Positions 10,399 to 19,092 are shown, counted from the first letter of the stretch. The stretch: 64,000 nt of DNA from Providencia alcalifaciens (GCA_025961275.1 JAOQNJ010000001.1:1075353-1139352); one strand, 5' to 3'. The notes: generated by a model from the letters alone, not told the origin. A program made the numbers and translations.

Positions 10399-10931
10399 TA
10401 TTGTTCCTTCAGATTACATAACGATTTGGTGAGTTTGAGCATCAAAAGATTGTGCTTCCATCACATATTTTGTCAACTTCGCATTATGATTTCTCGGGCT
10501 GACCCGCAGGAAAAAAAAACAAATCTCAAAATAATGGGATTTTACGTTCAAAATATAGACAAATACGTTTTTTGACGCTAATCAAAACCTACCGTGGTAA
10601 TTATAATTTATTGTATAATTGCCACTTTAAACTATATAAAATTCAAAAGGTATCTCAGGAACAAAGAAGTACTTTTGTACGGCTTATATCAATTGATGAT
10701 TATATCGTAAATTTACTTAAGTCTGGAATTTAACAAAGTGTGCTTTACTATCTAGAATATTTCTTACTTTGAGATATTTTACCTAGTGTTTACACTCTGT
10801 TTAAATCAAAATCAGTAGTCTAATACCCGTTTTCAACTGTGCATAATTTAAGAATCATATTGTGATTATGGTTAAAACAATTATCCAATGCTATGTTAGT
10901 GCCACAGACAGCAAGTCTCAGAGGAGTAATT
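10399..10931. other. Divergent anmK-slyB regulatory region
   Basis: About 530 AT-rich bases between divergent genes. The recognisable element is the PhoP box at 10787-10803. A short purine tract (10510-10520) lies upstream of anmK. No ORF or RNA gene is seen. Confidence 0.6.
10787..10803 (+). promoter_or_regulatory. PhoP box upstream of slyB
   Basis: Two perfect direct TGTTTA hexamers separated by exactly five bases (CACTC) form the canonical PhoP-binding direct repeat. A plausible -10 element (TAGTCT or TCTAAT, 10816-10824) lies 11-15 bases downstream, the usual spacing for class I PhoP-activated promoters. slyB is a known PhoP target in E. coli and Salmonella, so PhoPQ control of slyB here is well supported by sequence. 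Confidence 0.85.
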
Positions 10932-11399
10932 ATGCTTAAGAAAGTTTTTGTCGGTGTTGTAGCAGTCGTTTTGTTAGCTGGCTGTGTCAATACTAGTACA
11001 CTTTCTGGTGATACTATTTCAGCTAACGATGCGAAACAAGTACAGACCGTTACTTACGGTACTATACTGAATGCTCGCCCTGTTACTATCCAAGCCGGTA
11101 ACGATGAAAATGTTATCGGTGCAATTGGTGGTGCAGTACTAGGGGGCCTACTAGGTAACACTGTTGGAGGTGGTACTGGTAAAACACTTGCAACAGCTGC
11201 AGGTGCTATTGCAGGTGGTTTAGCGGGTCAACAAGCTCAAGGTGCGCTGAATAAGAGCCAGGGTGTGCAACTAGAAATCCGTCTTGATAGCGGCAAAAAT
11301 ATTGTCGTAGTTCAAAAGCAAGATCCAAGTGTTTTCCGTTCAGGTCAACGCGTAATGATTGCAAATAGTGGTGGTACAGTTACCGTTTCTCCACGCTAA
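10932..11399 (+). CDS. slyB: Outer-membrane lipoprotein SlyB
   Basis: 155-aa lipoprotein; signal peptide with lipobox LLAGC (Cys at residue 17-18). The glycine-zipper segment IGAIGGAVLGGLLGNTVGGGTGKTLATAAGAIAGG is typical of the SlyB/17-kDa antigen family, and the C-terminus GQRVMIANSGGTVTVSPR matches E. coli SlyB. SlyB forms ring-like complexes that protect outer-membrane proteins under LPS stress. The ATG at 10932 is chosen over one 39 bases upstream because GAGGAG sits just before it and a signal peptide then starts at residue 1. Confidence 0.95.
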   Translation: MLKKVFVGVVAVVLLAGCVNTSTLSGDTISANDAKQVQTVTYGTILNARPVTIQAGNDENVIGAIGGAVLGGLLGNTVGGGTGKTLATAAGAIAGGLAGQQAQGALNKSQGVQLEIRLDSGKNIVVVQKQDPSVFRSGQRVMIANSGGTVTVSPR

Positions 11400-11406
11400 T
11401 ATTAGA

Positions 11407-11440
11407 GTATGTTCACCGGATGTATTCCCGGTGAACATAC
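11407..11440 (+). terminator. Terminator of slyB
   Basis: Perfect 13-bp inverted repeat (GTATGTTCACCGG / CCGGTGAACATAC) eight bases after the slyB stop, followed by a short T-rich stretch. Confidence 0.8.
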
Positions 11441-11901
11441 TTTCTTGCACTTAGGCTCAAAAATGCCATTTATAAATAATATTAATTTACTTATCAATAT
11501 TTACTATGGCTTACCTAACTTTCAAACTTTATATCAAGTTCAATCTTAATAAATAATTGATTACCTGCAGGGAACTAGATAAGTATCAATCATTAATTAT
11601 ACTTGGATTATTATTCAGCATTGTATTTTATCTATTTACTAAAAAAACAGTTATTTTATTAACATCATGTTTATCATTCTATTTCACAAAATTAATATCT
11701 TGATTAACTGTTATAACTAACTAATCAGTTAAACCAAAATAAATTCCGCTCTAATAATAAACAATGTTAACAATTAAAATTAAACTCAAATCACATTCTC
11801 GAAATAATCACAATAGAAAATCATTTATATTATATATAATTAATTAACATAGGTAATTAATGTTTAAAATAGTAAATTTGATTTATTAATAACCGCCTTA
11901 G
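11441..11901. other. slyB-slyA convergent intergenic region
   Basis: About 460 very AT-rich bases between convergent genes, well past the slyB terminator. A short inverted repeat (TTAACTG ... CAGTTAA, about 11704-11732) is the only structure noticed. No ORF. Confidence 0.5.
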
Positions 11902-12336
11902 TTATAAATCTCCTTGCAGGCGCGAAATGTTTCTCTCAATTTTCAGAAGTATCATTGAAAGCTGGCTAAGCTCATCTTGTGTTATATTTCCTAGTATCTC
12001 ATTACGAGTATTATCAATTACTGCATCAACTGTTTTAATAAATGGCTCCGATTCATCAGTCAACTTTATCCTTTTAGCTCGCCTATCATTTACACATGTA
12101 TGTCGTGAAATCAGCTTTTTTTCTTCTAACTGATCAAGCGTTCTTACCAAAGATGGTTGTTCAATGCCAATAGCCTTTGCAAGTTGAATCTGAGACTGTT
12201 CTGGTGGTAATTGACTTATATTATGTAATGTTATCCAATGTGTTTGTGTTAACTTAAGTGGTTTCAAACGATGGTCAATCAGTGACCTCCACATGCGCAC
12301 TACTCGAGATAAATCAGTTCCTATTTGTGACTCCAA
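11902..12336 (-). CDS. slyA: MarR-family transcriptional regulator SlyA
   Basis: 144-aa winged-helix dimeric regulator; counteracts H-NS silencing and affects virulence and stress genes in enterics. It has [12 protein letters not shown], the recognition helix [24 protein letters not shown] and the [10 protein letters not shown] wing, nearly as in E. coli. The longest frame starts with ATG at 12357, but AAGGAGGG (12341-12348) lies inside that extension, correctly placed for a TTG at 12336. SlyA of Salmonella is also known for a TTG start, so MESQIGTDL is proposed as the N-terminus. Confidence 0.93.
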   Translation of the reverse strand: MESQIGTDLSRVVRMWRSLIDHRLKPLKLTQTHWITLHNISQLPPEQSQIQLAKAIGIEQPSLVRTLDQLEEKKLISRHTCVNDRRAKRIKLTDESEPFIKTVDAVIDNTRNEILGNITQDELSQLSMILLKIERNISRLQGDL

Positions 12337-12994
12337 TGTTCCCTCCTTTTTATACAATTATCCTGCCTCAAAAACACATAAAATTTAAACTATTCTTTAA
12401 ATTATATATTCACTTCCTCTTGTTGTGACAACTAATTATTAAAAGAAACCACGATAAATACCTATTTCTAGTCATCGCTAATCATTTGATTTGTGATTTA
12501 AATCACAAAGAATATAGATGCAATTTATATATTGTAATTAACCTTACTCACAAAGATAAATGATTAATTATCTTGTTAATAAGAATAGCCTCACTCTCAT
12601 CTCGAATCTATCTATTTTAACCCTTATAGTAATTACAATTAACAATTAACAATTCAACGCCAAATTATCCCTTTAAAAACAATAAAATATAGTTAATCTT
12701 AAAATCATATTATTTCCAGTCGTGTTATCTTTGTTTAATCGACAACTGTAATCAAAAATTAAATCTAAAGGAACACAAACAAATTAATCACAGGGATATT
12801 ATTTGATTTTAACTATTTTATTATTTTTTATATGGAAATTGCATGAGTTTTTATATAATATTGAATCTATACAGTTTTTTTATGCCAAAAAATATTTTTT
12901 GTGCGTAAGCAATGTAAGCAATAATAACAACGATATAATAATTCGGTTCATTTAACTCAGCCAACTACCAATATATTGAAAAAATGAGGAGTAT
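12337..12994. other. Long slyA-ydhL intergenic region
   Basis: About 650 extremely AT-rich bases. The E. coli genes ydhI, ydhJ and ydhK found near slyA are absent, and no degraded reading frame could be recognised. It must contain the slyA promoter. The AT content is compatible with H-NS binding, but this is inference. Confidence 0.5.
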
Positions 12995-13240
12995 CTAAAA
13001 GAGTTCTTGCTGAGCTGGAGATACGTCGTCTTGTAAGCTCTTTATCATTATTGATCTGATATAACGTTGGCGGCATAATCGTAGAATATTACGTTTTTGG
13101 GGATCCGTAAATTTCAGCCATTGAAAGCGCTCATCGCGGGAACGAAAGCATCCGCGGCAATAACCTTGTTCGTTAGTTTGGCAAATTCCACGACAAGGGC
13201 TTTGAATTTCAAAGAATTCAAGCTGCTCTACCATATTCAT
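12995..13240 (-). CDS. ydhL: DUF1289 domain protein YdhL
   Basis: 81-aa protein with the cysteine-rich DUF1289 motif SPCRGICQTNEQGYCRGCFRSRDE (four cysteines, C-x3-C-x7-C-x2-C) near residues 14-37, followed by a basic helix (RNILRLCRQRY). The cysteines suggest zinc or Fe-S binding, but function is unknown. In E. coli ydhL lies between slyA and gloA, as here; the prophage separates it from gloA. Confidence 0.85.
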   Translation of the reverse strand: MNMVEQLEFFEIQSPCRGICQTNEQGYCRGCFRSRDERFQWLKFTDPQKRNILRLCRQRYIRSIMIKSLQDDVSPAQQELF

Positions 13241-13294
13241 GCCTCCTAACTAGGATCTTGAATTGATGATATACTCCACAAACTTGATTATATC

Positions 13295-13315
13295 TATCAT
13301 TTGCCTAAAAAATAA
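13295..13315 (+). repeat. attL: left copy of the prophage core repeat
   Basis: A 21-base sequence beginning TATCATTTGCCT and ending in AAAAAATAA that is repeated exactly at 25813-25833. The two copies bracket every phage-like gene, and the copies lie upstream of ydhL (55 bases) and gloA (about 90 bases), so the empty site would be the ydhL-gloA intergenic region. This is the expected signature of site-specific integration. Confidence 0.85.
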
Positions 13316-13507
13316 TAAAGAATTAAATTATCTCCTTTATTATCAATGCATTGAATAAGAAATTAGCGCTACTCAATATAACTATGAACATACATATGTA
13401 CACATTAATTTTGATTGTACATGATTATTTATGACTATACCTATTGCCAAAAATAAAAATACTGGTTATAAATACACTGTATATAACAACAGCCATATAG
13501 GTGATTT

Positions 13508-13784
13508 ATGGTCAATATCAAGGTACGCTTTAGTAGCAATATGAAAGGAAAGCTTCCAGCTGGTACTTTCGATGCATTGAAAAATGAAATGACTAAAAGA
13601 TTAAATACTAAGTATTCCGATCTACATATTGATATCAGCTGGGGAACGGGGAACTCAGGCTAGTGTTTCTATTGATGGTCTAGGTAAGAATGAGAAGAAA
13701 ACCTATATCGAGGAAACGCTGGAAGAAATATGGAATGATGGCGAGTGGATGCCAGAAATGAATGAAAGAGAAGAAGTGGAATAA
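13508..13784 (+). pseudogene. DinI-like family protein, broken by a 7-bp tandem duplication
   Basis: DinI-family small protein; DinI modulates RecA filaments in the SOS response, and phage homologues are common next to att sites. The ATG frame encodes a DinI-like N-terminus (VRFSSNMKGKLPAGTFDAL) and stops at TAG 13661 after 51 codons. The downstream half is in the +1 frame (ASVSIDGLGKNEKKTYIEET ... IWNDGEWMP) and ends at TAA 13782. At 13641-13654 GGGGAAC occurs twice in tandem; removing one 7-base copy restores one continuous frame of about 90 codons (ISWGTQASVSIDG across the joint). Hence the break is a 7-bp duplication. Confidence 0.85.
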
Positions 13785-13849
13785 TTTGATAAGTAATGTA
13801 AATGCGCCAACTACTCGAGCTGGCGCATCTAAATAATACACAATTAGCT

Positions 13850-14209
13850 CTATGTCTGGCTGCTATAACCCGTTAGTGGCTCACTAACAAAAGGTTGAAC
13901 TATTGCCTCAGTTTCAAAATAATACCTATCTTTATCTACATCTACATTTACATTTACTTGCTCATCGGTAATCGAACTCTGTTTCTCTAATTGCTCAAAA
14001 AACTCTCCAATATTAAAATTCAGCACCTTCAAGGCTGCCACTAGTTCATCTATTCCTATTTTGTTGACCCCGCGCTCATAGCGATACAATTGCTGCTCGC
14101 TTTTTATTCCCGCCATTTTAGCGAATTGAAAGGCAGTGAACCCTGCCCCCTGTCTTAATTTTTTAAGATTGAGTCCCACTAATTTAGACATTGAGTTGAT
14201 GTTGCTCAT
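13850..14209 (-). CDS. XRE-type DNA-binding regulator, MrpJ-like
   Basis: 119 aa. Residues about 10-65 are a helix-turn-helix of the XRE class: LVGLNLKKLRQGAGFTAFQF, then KSEQQLYRYERGVNKIGIDEL, then a long acidic C-terminal tail. The SxQQxxxRYERGxN pattern resembles MrpJ and its paralogues in Proteus and Providencia, which repress flagellar genes when fimbriae are expressed. Here there is no fimbrial operon: the gene lies at the left end of the prophage, downstream of the tail genes, and may be cargo. Alternative: an ordinary phage regulator. Confidence 0.75.
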   Translation of the reverse strand: MSNINSMSKLVGLNLKKLRQGAGFTAFQFAKMAGIKSEQQLYRYERGVNKIGIDELVAALKVLNFNIGEFFEQLEKQSSITDEQVNVNVDVDKDRYYFETEAIVQPFVSEPLTGYSSQT

Positions 14210-14315
14210 ATTGCATCTCCTTGGTGTGAATATCGTCGTATTAAGAAGATCTTAACGTAATATTTACACCATTAATCACAAATTGCAATACTCTGAAACA
14301 TATATTTTACACCTG

Positions 14316-15791
14316 TCACTTATCCTGTTTCTCAATATTTTCTTCCGCCTCAGCCTCTTCCCTTTCCTGTTTCTCAGCTACTTCTTTTGCTAATCGCTCA
14401 GCTTCAGCTTGCTTTTGATTGTAGATAGAGTTACTTGGCATGTTTACACGCACGTCAATCCAGTGGCCGTTGGGGATATCAACCGGCTCACCGTTTTCTA
14501 ACTCTACTTGCTCATCATTCACTACCTTAGTAAATTCAGGATAGGTTTTTAAATGAGCGTATTGAACGTTTTGCGGTAAATTAAAGTGCTTGCGATAGGA
14601 TGTATAGATAACAATGTCACCGTGTTCGTCTGCAGTGATTAATTCGCCGTTGAATGGGTGCTGCTCACCTGCAACTAACACATCATAATCAACATAGACT
14701 AGCGGTAATTGATTGATGCCCGATGGGATAGTGATACCTCCATTGATGCCGCCCCAGCTTGCATCCGAGTGCATGCCGAGAACGTTTTTGAGCTGATAGA
14801 TACCTGTGTGCAGTTTTTTGAGTTCGATGCCTTCGGATTCTTCGTTTAGCTCGACGTGGTCAGCAAAGAGTTTAACAATCGGGGATGCTTTTTTTACATT
14901 ACCATTACTATCAACTGTAACTCCTGTTAATCGCTCAAATGGTATCGCGCCTTTCAATAACCTCCCGTCCGGTGCTATTGAAAACATAGATGTCGTACCA
15001 TTCCACGTAAAAAGCGTGCCGTCATCTTGAAGCACAAGAGAAATATTCCCGCTTGGGGGCAAAATAGACGAGTTTGTTGCTGAGACTTTAAATCGCTTAC
15101 CGTCAGCCAGCCCTGATAAAGCATCAGTGACCGCCTTCTGACTCATAAAACTCGTGATACTGGTACCTATGACTTGCACAATGGGCACATTGATTAGTCG
15201 AGAATAAGACATTGACCCTGTGGTTATTTCGCCTGATGATGAAATTCGAAATATTGATTTGGCTCCATCCCACATAAATAACGTTCCATCATTCTGCAAA
15301 ACAAGCGAAATATTGCCTTCTGGTGGGGATATCGACACATTCGTTGCAATGGTTTTAAATCTATTGCCATTCTCCTTCCCATCCAGCTGCTTATCCATTT
15401 CTTTTGCTGTTCGCAGTTGCTGGGTAGTTCCATCGGGCAATGTGACGGTGATAGTGCCCGTTTCCGTTGCCCAGCGATGAAGTATGTCGCTGAACTGCAC
15501 GTTCGCATTATTCATTGCGACAATTTTGTTTGCTGCGTCAGATACTGAATGAACCATCGTTGTTAAGATGTTATATGTCGCATCTTTGATTGCTGCTGGT
15601 ACCGGAAAACTTAACGTCATTTCAGTGTTGCTTTGAATAGATGCAATACTGTTAATGTAAATCGTTGCGCCGTTCTGGATTAAAATGACTTGCTCTGGTG
15701 AGACGAGTGAATTGTTATCTTTCCACTTTGTATTTGTGCCAATGACTTTTGTGTTGTTTGCTGTTGTTGTGATTTTACCCGTGCTATACAT
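14316..15791 (-). CDS. Phage tail fibre-like protein with duplicated module
   Basis: 491 aa. An N-terminal region (TTANNTKVIGTNTKWKDN) typical of phage tail proteins is followed by two copies of a module of about 61 residues (143-203 and 232-293), each containing a NISLVLQ(N/D)DGTLF core, then a C-terminal receptor-like domain and a highly charged helical tail (ERLAKEVAEKQEREEAEAEE). The repeated modules suggest fibre elongation by duplication. It is preceded by a minus-strand terminator at 15814-15833, so it needs read-through or its own promoter. Exact tail role is not certain. Confidence 0.75.
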   Translation of the reverse strand: MYSTGKITTTANNTKVIGTNTKWKDNNSLVSPEQVILIQNGATIYINSIASIQSNTEMTLSFPVPAAIKDATYNILTTMVHSVSDAANKIVAMNNANVQFSDILHRWATETGTITVTLPDGTTQQLRTAKEMDKQLDGKENGNRFKTIATNVSISPPEGNISLVLQNDGTLFMWDGAKSIFRISSSGEITTGSMSYSRLINVPIVQVIGTSITSFMSQKAVTDALSGLADGKRFKVSATNSSILPPSGNISLVLQDDGTLFTWNGTTSMFSIAPDGRLLKGAIPFERLTGVTVDSNGNVKKASPIVKLFADHVELNEESEGIELKKLHTGIYQLKNVLGMHSDASWGGINGGITIPSGINQLPLVYVDYDVLVAGEQHPFNGELITADEHGDIVIYTSYRKHFNLPQNVQYAHLKTYPEFTKVVNDEQVELENGEPVDIPNGHWIDVRVNMPSNSIYNQKQAEAERLAKEVAEKQEREEAEAEENIEKQDK

Positions 15792-15813
15792 AGTATTTCC
15801 TTAAATTTGGACG

Positions 15814-15833
15814 TAAAAAAACCGCTTTCGCGG
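15814..15833 (-). terminator. Terminator upstream of the tail fibre gene
   Basis: On the minus strand CCGC-GAAA-GCGG (a GNRA-type tetraloop) is followed directly by seven Ts. It lies between the 205-aa tail ORF and the 491-aa tail protein gene. Confidence 0.8.
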
Positions 15834-15864
15834 CATCTTTTATGTGATTCTGTGAGTTCATTAG

Positions 15865-16482
15865 TTAGTTATCTAGCATCGATACGTCAACAATAACACC
15901 TCGTAAAAAGCGACCGCTACCCTCTCTAGATGGTGGCGGTGTTACATATCCGTCGATGTGTGCGACAAAATCGTAATGATATTTGATTGTTAAACCTTCG
16001 TGGTCATTAACATACGAGTAGCCTTCCTCGTAAACGTCAGCTTCGTAGTAGTATTCATAGTCAAAAAAATCTAGATACTGCTTGATGTTTCTGAAATGTA
16101 AATACTTATCACCAGCCTGTTGTATCCATCCGTACCTGTGCCCCTTCTTACCATTAAACCTAAATTCTCTCGTGCCCGTATTATCAAATGTCACATTGTA
16201 TTCCGCGGCAAATGAAACGAATTTCGCAAGAGATGAAAACTTAAGCCCTCCATCAGCACCAAATATTTCTATCCCCACTCCCGATGCGGGTACATCAACT
16301 TGCGACACGGGCGCGATGAAATAACTACCGCCGAGCGTGTCAACGATCGGGTTTGTTATCCTTTCTTCCGTTGCCCACTCACTGCCCTCTATTTTTTTCT
16401 GGATGCACATGCTTTCGAAGTCATCACGCAGTTGCAGCAGACCAAAGCTGTTGTATATTTCAAGACCTATCATATCGCCCAC
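15865..16482 (-). CDS. Prophage tail-associated protein, GLEIY type
   Basis: 205-aa protein of unknown function. Its start (MIGLEIYNSFGLLQL) resembles that of the next upstream gene (GLEIYDKKGRLII), and both fit a family of small phage tail-tip accessory proteins (DUF6453-like) that begin with a short GLxIYxxxG motif. No catalytic motif. Its start overlaps the preceding gene by 13 bases, indicating translational coupling in a minus-strand tail operon. Confidence 0.65.
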   Translation of the reverse strand: MGDMIGLEIYNSFGLLQLRDDFESMCIQKKIEGSEWATEERITNPIVDTLGGSYFIAPVSQVDVPASGVGIEIFGADGGLKFSSLAKFVSFAAEYNVTFDNTGTREFRFNGKKGHRYGWIQQAGDKYLHFRNIKQYLDFFDYEYYYEADVYEEGYSYVNDHEGLTIKYHYDFVAHIDGYVTPPPSREGSGRFLRGVIVDVSMLDN

Positions 16483-16835
16483 ACTGTTACATGATGTGTA
16501 AAGCTATCATAAAAACGCGTGCCGCCAGTGCCCGCACCGTTGTTTTCCCATTTGTAAATGGGGTAATCAATTTCATAGTTAATTGTGCTCCCACTTGTTA
16601 AATATGACTGATTTTTGGGTGATGATACGCCGAAGGTGTTATTCATAATGAATCGATACCTGATGCGGAAATGACACAGTATCTTCCCACCTAGCGCGAT
16701 TGACTCAACATTAAAAGACCCCGACTTTCCAAGCGGCAATTGAAAATTACCCAAATGTCTCGGGACGATTGTGTCCTCTCCGATAATCAAACGACCTTTT
16801 TTATCGTATATTTCAAGCCCTGACCCCATCACCAC
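16470..16835 (-). CDS. Prophage tail-associated protein, GLEIY type (paralogue)
   Basis: 121-aa protein with the N-terminal GSGLEIYDKKGRLIIGEDT motif, then predicted beta-rich sequence ending in HVTVWAI. It appears distantly related to the 205-aa protein that follows it. The gene overlaps the J C-terminal frame by 7 bases on one side and the next gene by 13 on the other. Function unknown; placement directly after J is typical of tail-tip accessory genes. Confidence 0.65.
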   Translation of the reverse strand: MVMGSGLEIYDKKGRLIIGEDTIVPRHLGNFQLPLGKSGSFNVESIALGGKILCHFRIRYRFIMNNTFGVSSPKNQSYLTSGSTINYEIDYPIYKWENNGAGTGGTRFYDSFTHHVTVWAI

Positions 16836-17305
16836 ATCCCCATTCGTATTCTGAGTTTCCCGTCATTACTAAAGAGCTGTTTCAGCACATTAGTTTCTAT
16901 CCAGTACCCCTGCTGCCCGTTGCCGTATTTCCTCTCTTCTCCTGTTCGCATATTTAGTTGATAGCCCGTTTTGTTTGCATCACTAAAGTTTGTAGATTGC
17001 AAAATATCAGCAATTTTTGCGCTAGTGATTGTTGCGTTTCCGATAAATGCAGAGCTGATAAATACTTGTCCGTTTTCGACGAAGAACGTAGGCTCCAATT
17101 TGCCGCTTTTAGGATTGAAAATACCGAAATTATCAGCGCTAAAGCCAATTTGCGTAACGACTTGGCCGTTTTTAACTTCAGCACCAATCATCATTTTTGC
17201 ATCGTAATATTGACCATTAAACATAACAGCCGCTTTGTACGATATAACGGACGACGCATTACCTAAATGATCCACTTCGACTTTAGCCAGCTGCCTGTGT
17301 TTCAC
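16829..17305 (-). pseudogene. Tail-tip protein J fragment, C-terminal (DUF1983) part
   Basis: 158 codons homologous in pattern to the C-terminal part of lambda-type J: AKVEVDHLGNASSVISYKAAVMF, IGFSADNFGIFNPKSGKLEP and FISSAFIGNATITSAKIADI, the common end-domain of host-specificity proteins. It is out of frame with the coiled-coil part upstream: removal of a single G in GCTGGCTAA near 17287 would join GETQAA to AKVEVD. It therefore looks like the last part of a broken J gene, not an independent gene, although internal initiation cannot be excluded. Confidence 0.75.
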
Positions 17306-18016
17306 CGAATTGTGCTTTTAATTGAGTAACATCTTGCGCGTAAGCGTGAAACTCATCAGCAACGACAGTTTCGAGATTTTTGATTGATGCGCTTGCCCGT
17401 AGCAGTTGAGAGCTCTGATCGAACTGCTGAGCAGATAACTGCATAGTTGCCTCAGCTTGAGACATCTCTGCATCACTTTGCGTACGCTGGATGCTGTTGA
17501 TTGATGCTTCGTTATCATCAAAGCGTGATGCTGATTGCTCTGTGACCTCTGTTAATGTTTTATCAGTCTCGGCTATCGCTTTAGTGTTGCTCGTTACTGC
17601 AGCACTAATATCTGATAGCGCTTTGTTATTTTTATCAATCCCCTTTTTGTTGTCAGTAATACCTTTTCCAAGTTCTGCACGGACTTGTTCAGTTTGCACG
17701 GACTGCGCTTTATCAACTTCAGCGACGGATTTTCGAACATCAACAAACGCGGCTTCGGAGTCTTCAAATTGTGACTTAACACTCTCTGCTAACTCAGAGG
17801 TTGCTTTTTCGTTATCTGTTGTTGCTGATGATATGCGCTTAACTTCTGCATTAGTCTTAGTTAATTCAGTGCCTTGATGATTAATGCTCGCAGTATTCTG
17901 AAAGATGGATTCTGATAGTGCGGCGGTGTCAGAAGCTTGAGTTTGCTTTAAATCAGCTATTGATGCTTGAGTGTCGTTATGCTGACTTTGCTGGGTTTGC
18001 TTTATCGTTGATATCT
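17283..18016 (-). pseudogene. Tail-tip protein J fragment, coiled-coil part
   Basis: Open frame from the stop at 18017 down to a TAA at 17283. It encodes a long low-complexity coiled coil rich in Gln, Ser, Ala and Asp (for example TQASIADLKQTQASDTAALS and GIDKNNKALSDISAAV), the usual central repeat of J proteins. There is no convincing start; a GTG at 17699 is the only candidate. It is joined upstream to the FnIII-like part if one A is removed from GATAAAGCAAACC near 18004, and downstream to the C-terminal part if one G is removed near 17287. Confidence 0.75.
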
Positions 18017-18687
18017 ACAATGTCGTGCTTGATTTCTAGCTGTTCGAGTGCGAGGTCACCGATTTGGTCTTGCATGATTTTGCCAGCTTCGGTGCTGAGA
18101 AACTTATCGCCCAGAAACTCAAGTATTTCATCGGCTTTATCTTCTGGCTTGCCACTAGCCTCTACAAACTGAGATTTACCGTAGCTGTTTACAGTGCGTA
18201 CATAAAACCAATAATCAGTACCGGCCTTTAGATTCTCTTTTGTCCAAAACTGCCCTTGGTCTTGGCGATTATCAAGGTTAGCTATTGCAGACTCGCCCTC
18301 ATCAACACGAACTCCTCCACGCAACACATTTCCCGTTTGCTTTTCGTTTACTCGCTCAACTTTGATATGATTGCGGATCACAGGTCGTATTGCCTGTTTT
18401 ACTGCTTGCTTTAGATCTTCTTTGTAATCATCACTGTGTAAGCCTGAGATAGTGTATTTGATTGCAGGGCTAACGGTTCCAGATGTGATAAATGCGCTAT
18501 CAATAAAAGTTTGACCATTTTTAACAAAAAACATATCAGCGCTAAAACCCACGCTTGTTGGCTCCTTCAATCCTGCATTAACCATCAGCCCAGCAATGCG
18601 TTTTAGCTGTGCTTCTAGCTTATCTAAGTCTGTGCTGTCGACTGATATCTTTATAGATAGAGTGGCTATTTCTTTTTTATCTGACAT
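17977..18687 (-). pseudogene. Tail-tip protein J fragment, FnIII-like N-terminal part
   Basis: 236 codons from an ATG with GGAG at proper spacing (a further ATG at 18714 lacks this). It starts with MSDKKEIATLSIKISVDST and a short helix, then a segment resembling the DUF1983 end-domain (VGFSADMFFVKNGQTFIDSA), then a fibronectin III-like region (WTKENLKAGTDYWFYVRTVN) typical of J before the coiled coil. The several hundred N-terminal residues of J are missing, so it is a mosaic remnant. A frameshift near 18004 separates it from the coiled-coil part. Confidence 0.7.
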
Positions 18688-18703
18688 GACTGTCTCCATA
18701 AAT

Positions 18704-18735
18704 GAAAAAGCCACCAGCGGCTAACTGATGGCTAT
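18704..18735 (-). terminator. Terminator before the J remnant
   Basis: On the minus strand AGCCATCAG-TTAGCCG-CTGGTGGCT (one mismatch) is followed by TTTTTC. It would stop any transcript arriving from the lysis region, so the J fragment may be silent. Confidence 0.75.
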
Positions 18736-18813
18736 CAATATTTTATTTAAGTATACTGGAGGTGCTTCACTATAAATTTATTTACTTTATTCAATTTAAT
18801 TAAGGGCATTAAA

Positions 18814-19047
18814 ATGCAAAAAAAAATAATTATTGCAGCATTGGTGGCATTCCTTTCTCCTGTTATTGCGAATGCTTCATGCGATAGTGTTGTTGAGGAA
18901 ATCACACAAAAAATTATTAACAATGGTGTACCTGAAGATAGCTTTACTGTCGTTGTAGTTTCCAATGAAGAGGCTGCATCACAACAAGGTACTATTGTTG
19001 GGAATTGCTCTAATGAAACACAGCAAATTATTTATACAAAAAAATAA
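18814..19047 (+). CDS. DUF1161 periplasmic protein (YnfD-like)
   Basis: 77-aa secreted protein: signal peptide MQKKIIIAALVAFLSPVIANA, then a mature domain with CDSVVEEITQKIINNGVPEDSF and VGNCSNETQQIIYTKK, including a likely disulfide pair. This is the DUF1161 pattern of E. coli YnfD; function unknown. It is on the strand opposite to the neighbouring late phage genes and has its own terminator at 19061-19092, so it behaves as an independently transcribed cargo (moron) gene inside the prophage. Confidence 0.8.
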   Translation: MQKKIIIAALVAFLSPVIANASCDSVVEEITQKIINNGVPEDSFTVVVVSNEEAASQQGTIVGNCSNETQQIIYTKK

Positions 19048-19060
19048 TTTTATTTAGATA

Positions 19061-19092
19061 AAGGAGAGCTTGAATAAAGCTCTTCCTTTTTG
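19061..19092 (+). terminator. Terminator of the DUF1161 gene
   Basis: GGAGAGCTT-GAATA-AAGCTCTTCC followed by five Ts, 14 bases after the stop codon. Confidence 0.85.

Noticed and set aside
17491..17877. 128-codon plus-strand frame opposite the J coiled coil
   Set aside because: Antisense shadow of the repetitive coiled-coil coding sequence; Ser/Leu-rich composition follows from the other strand.
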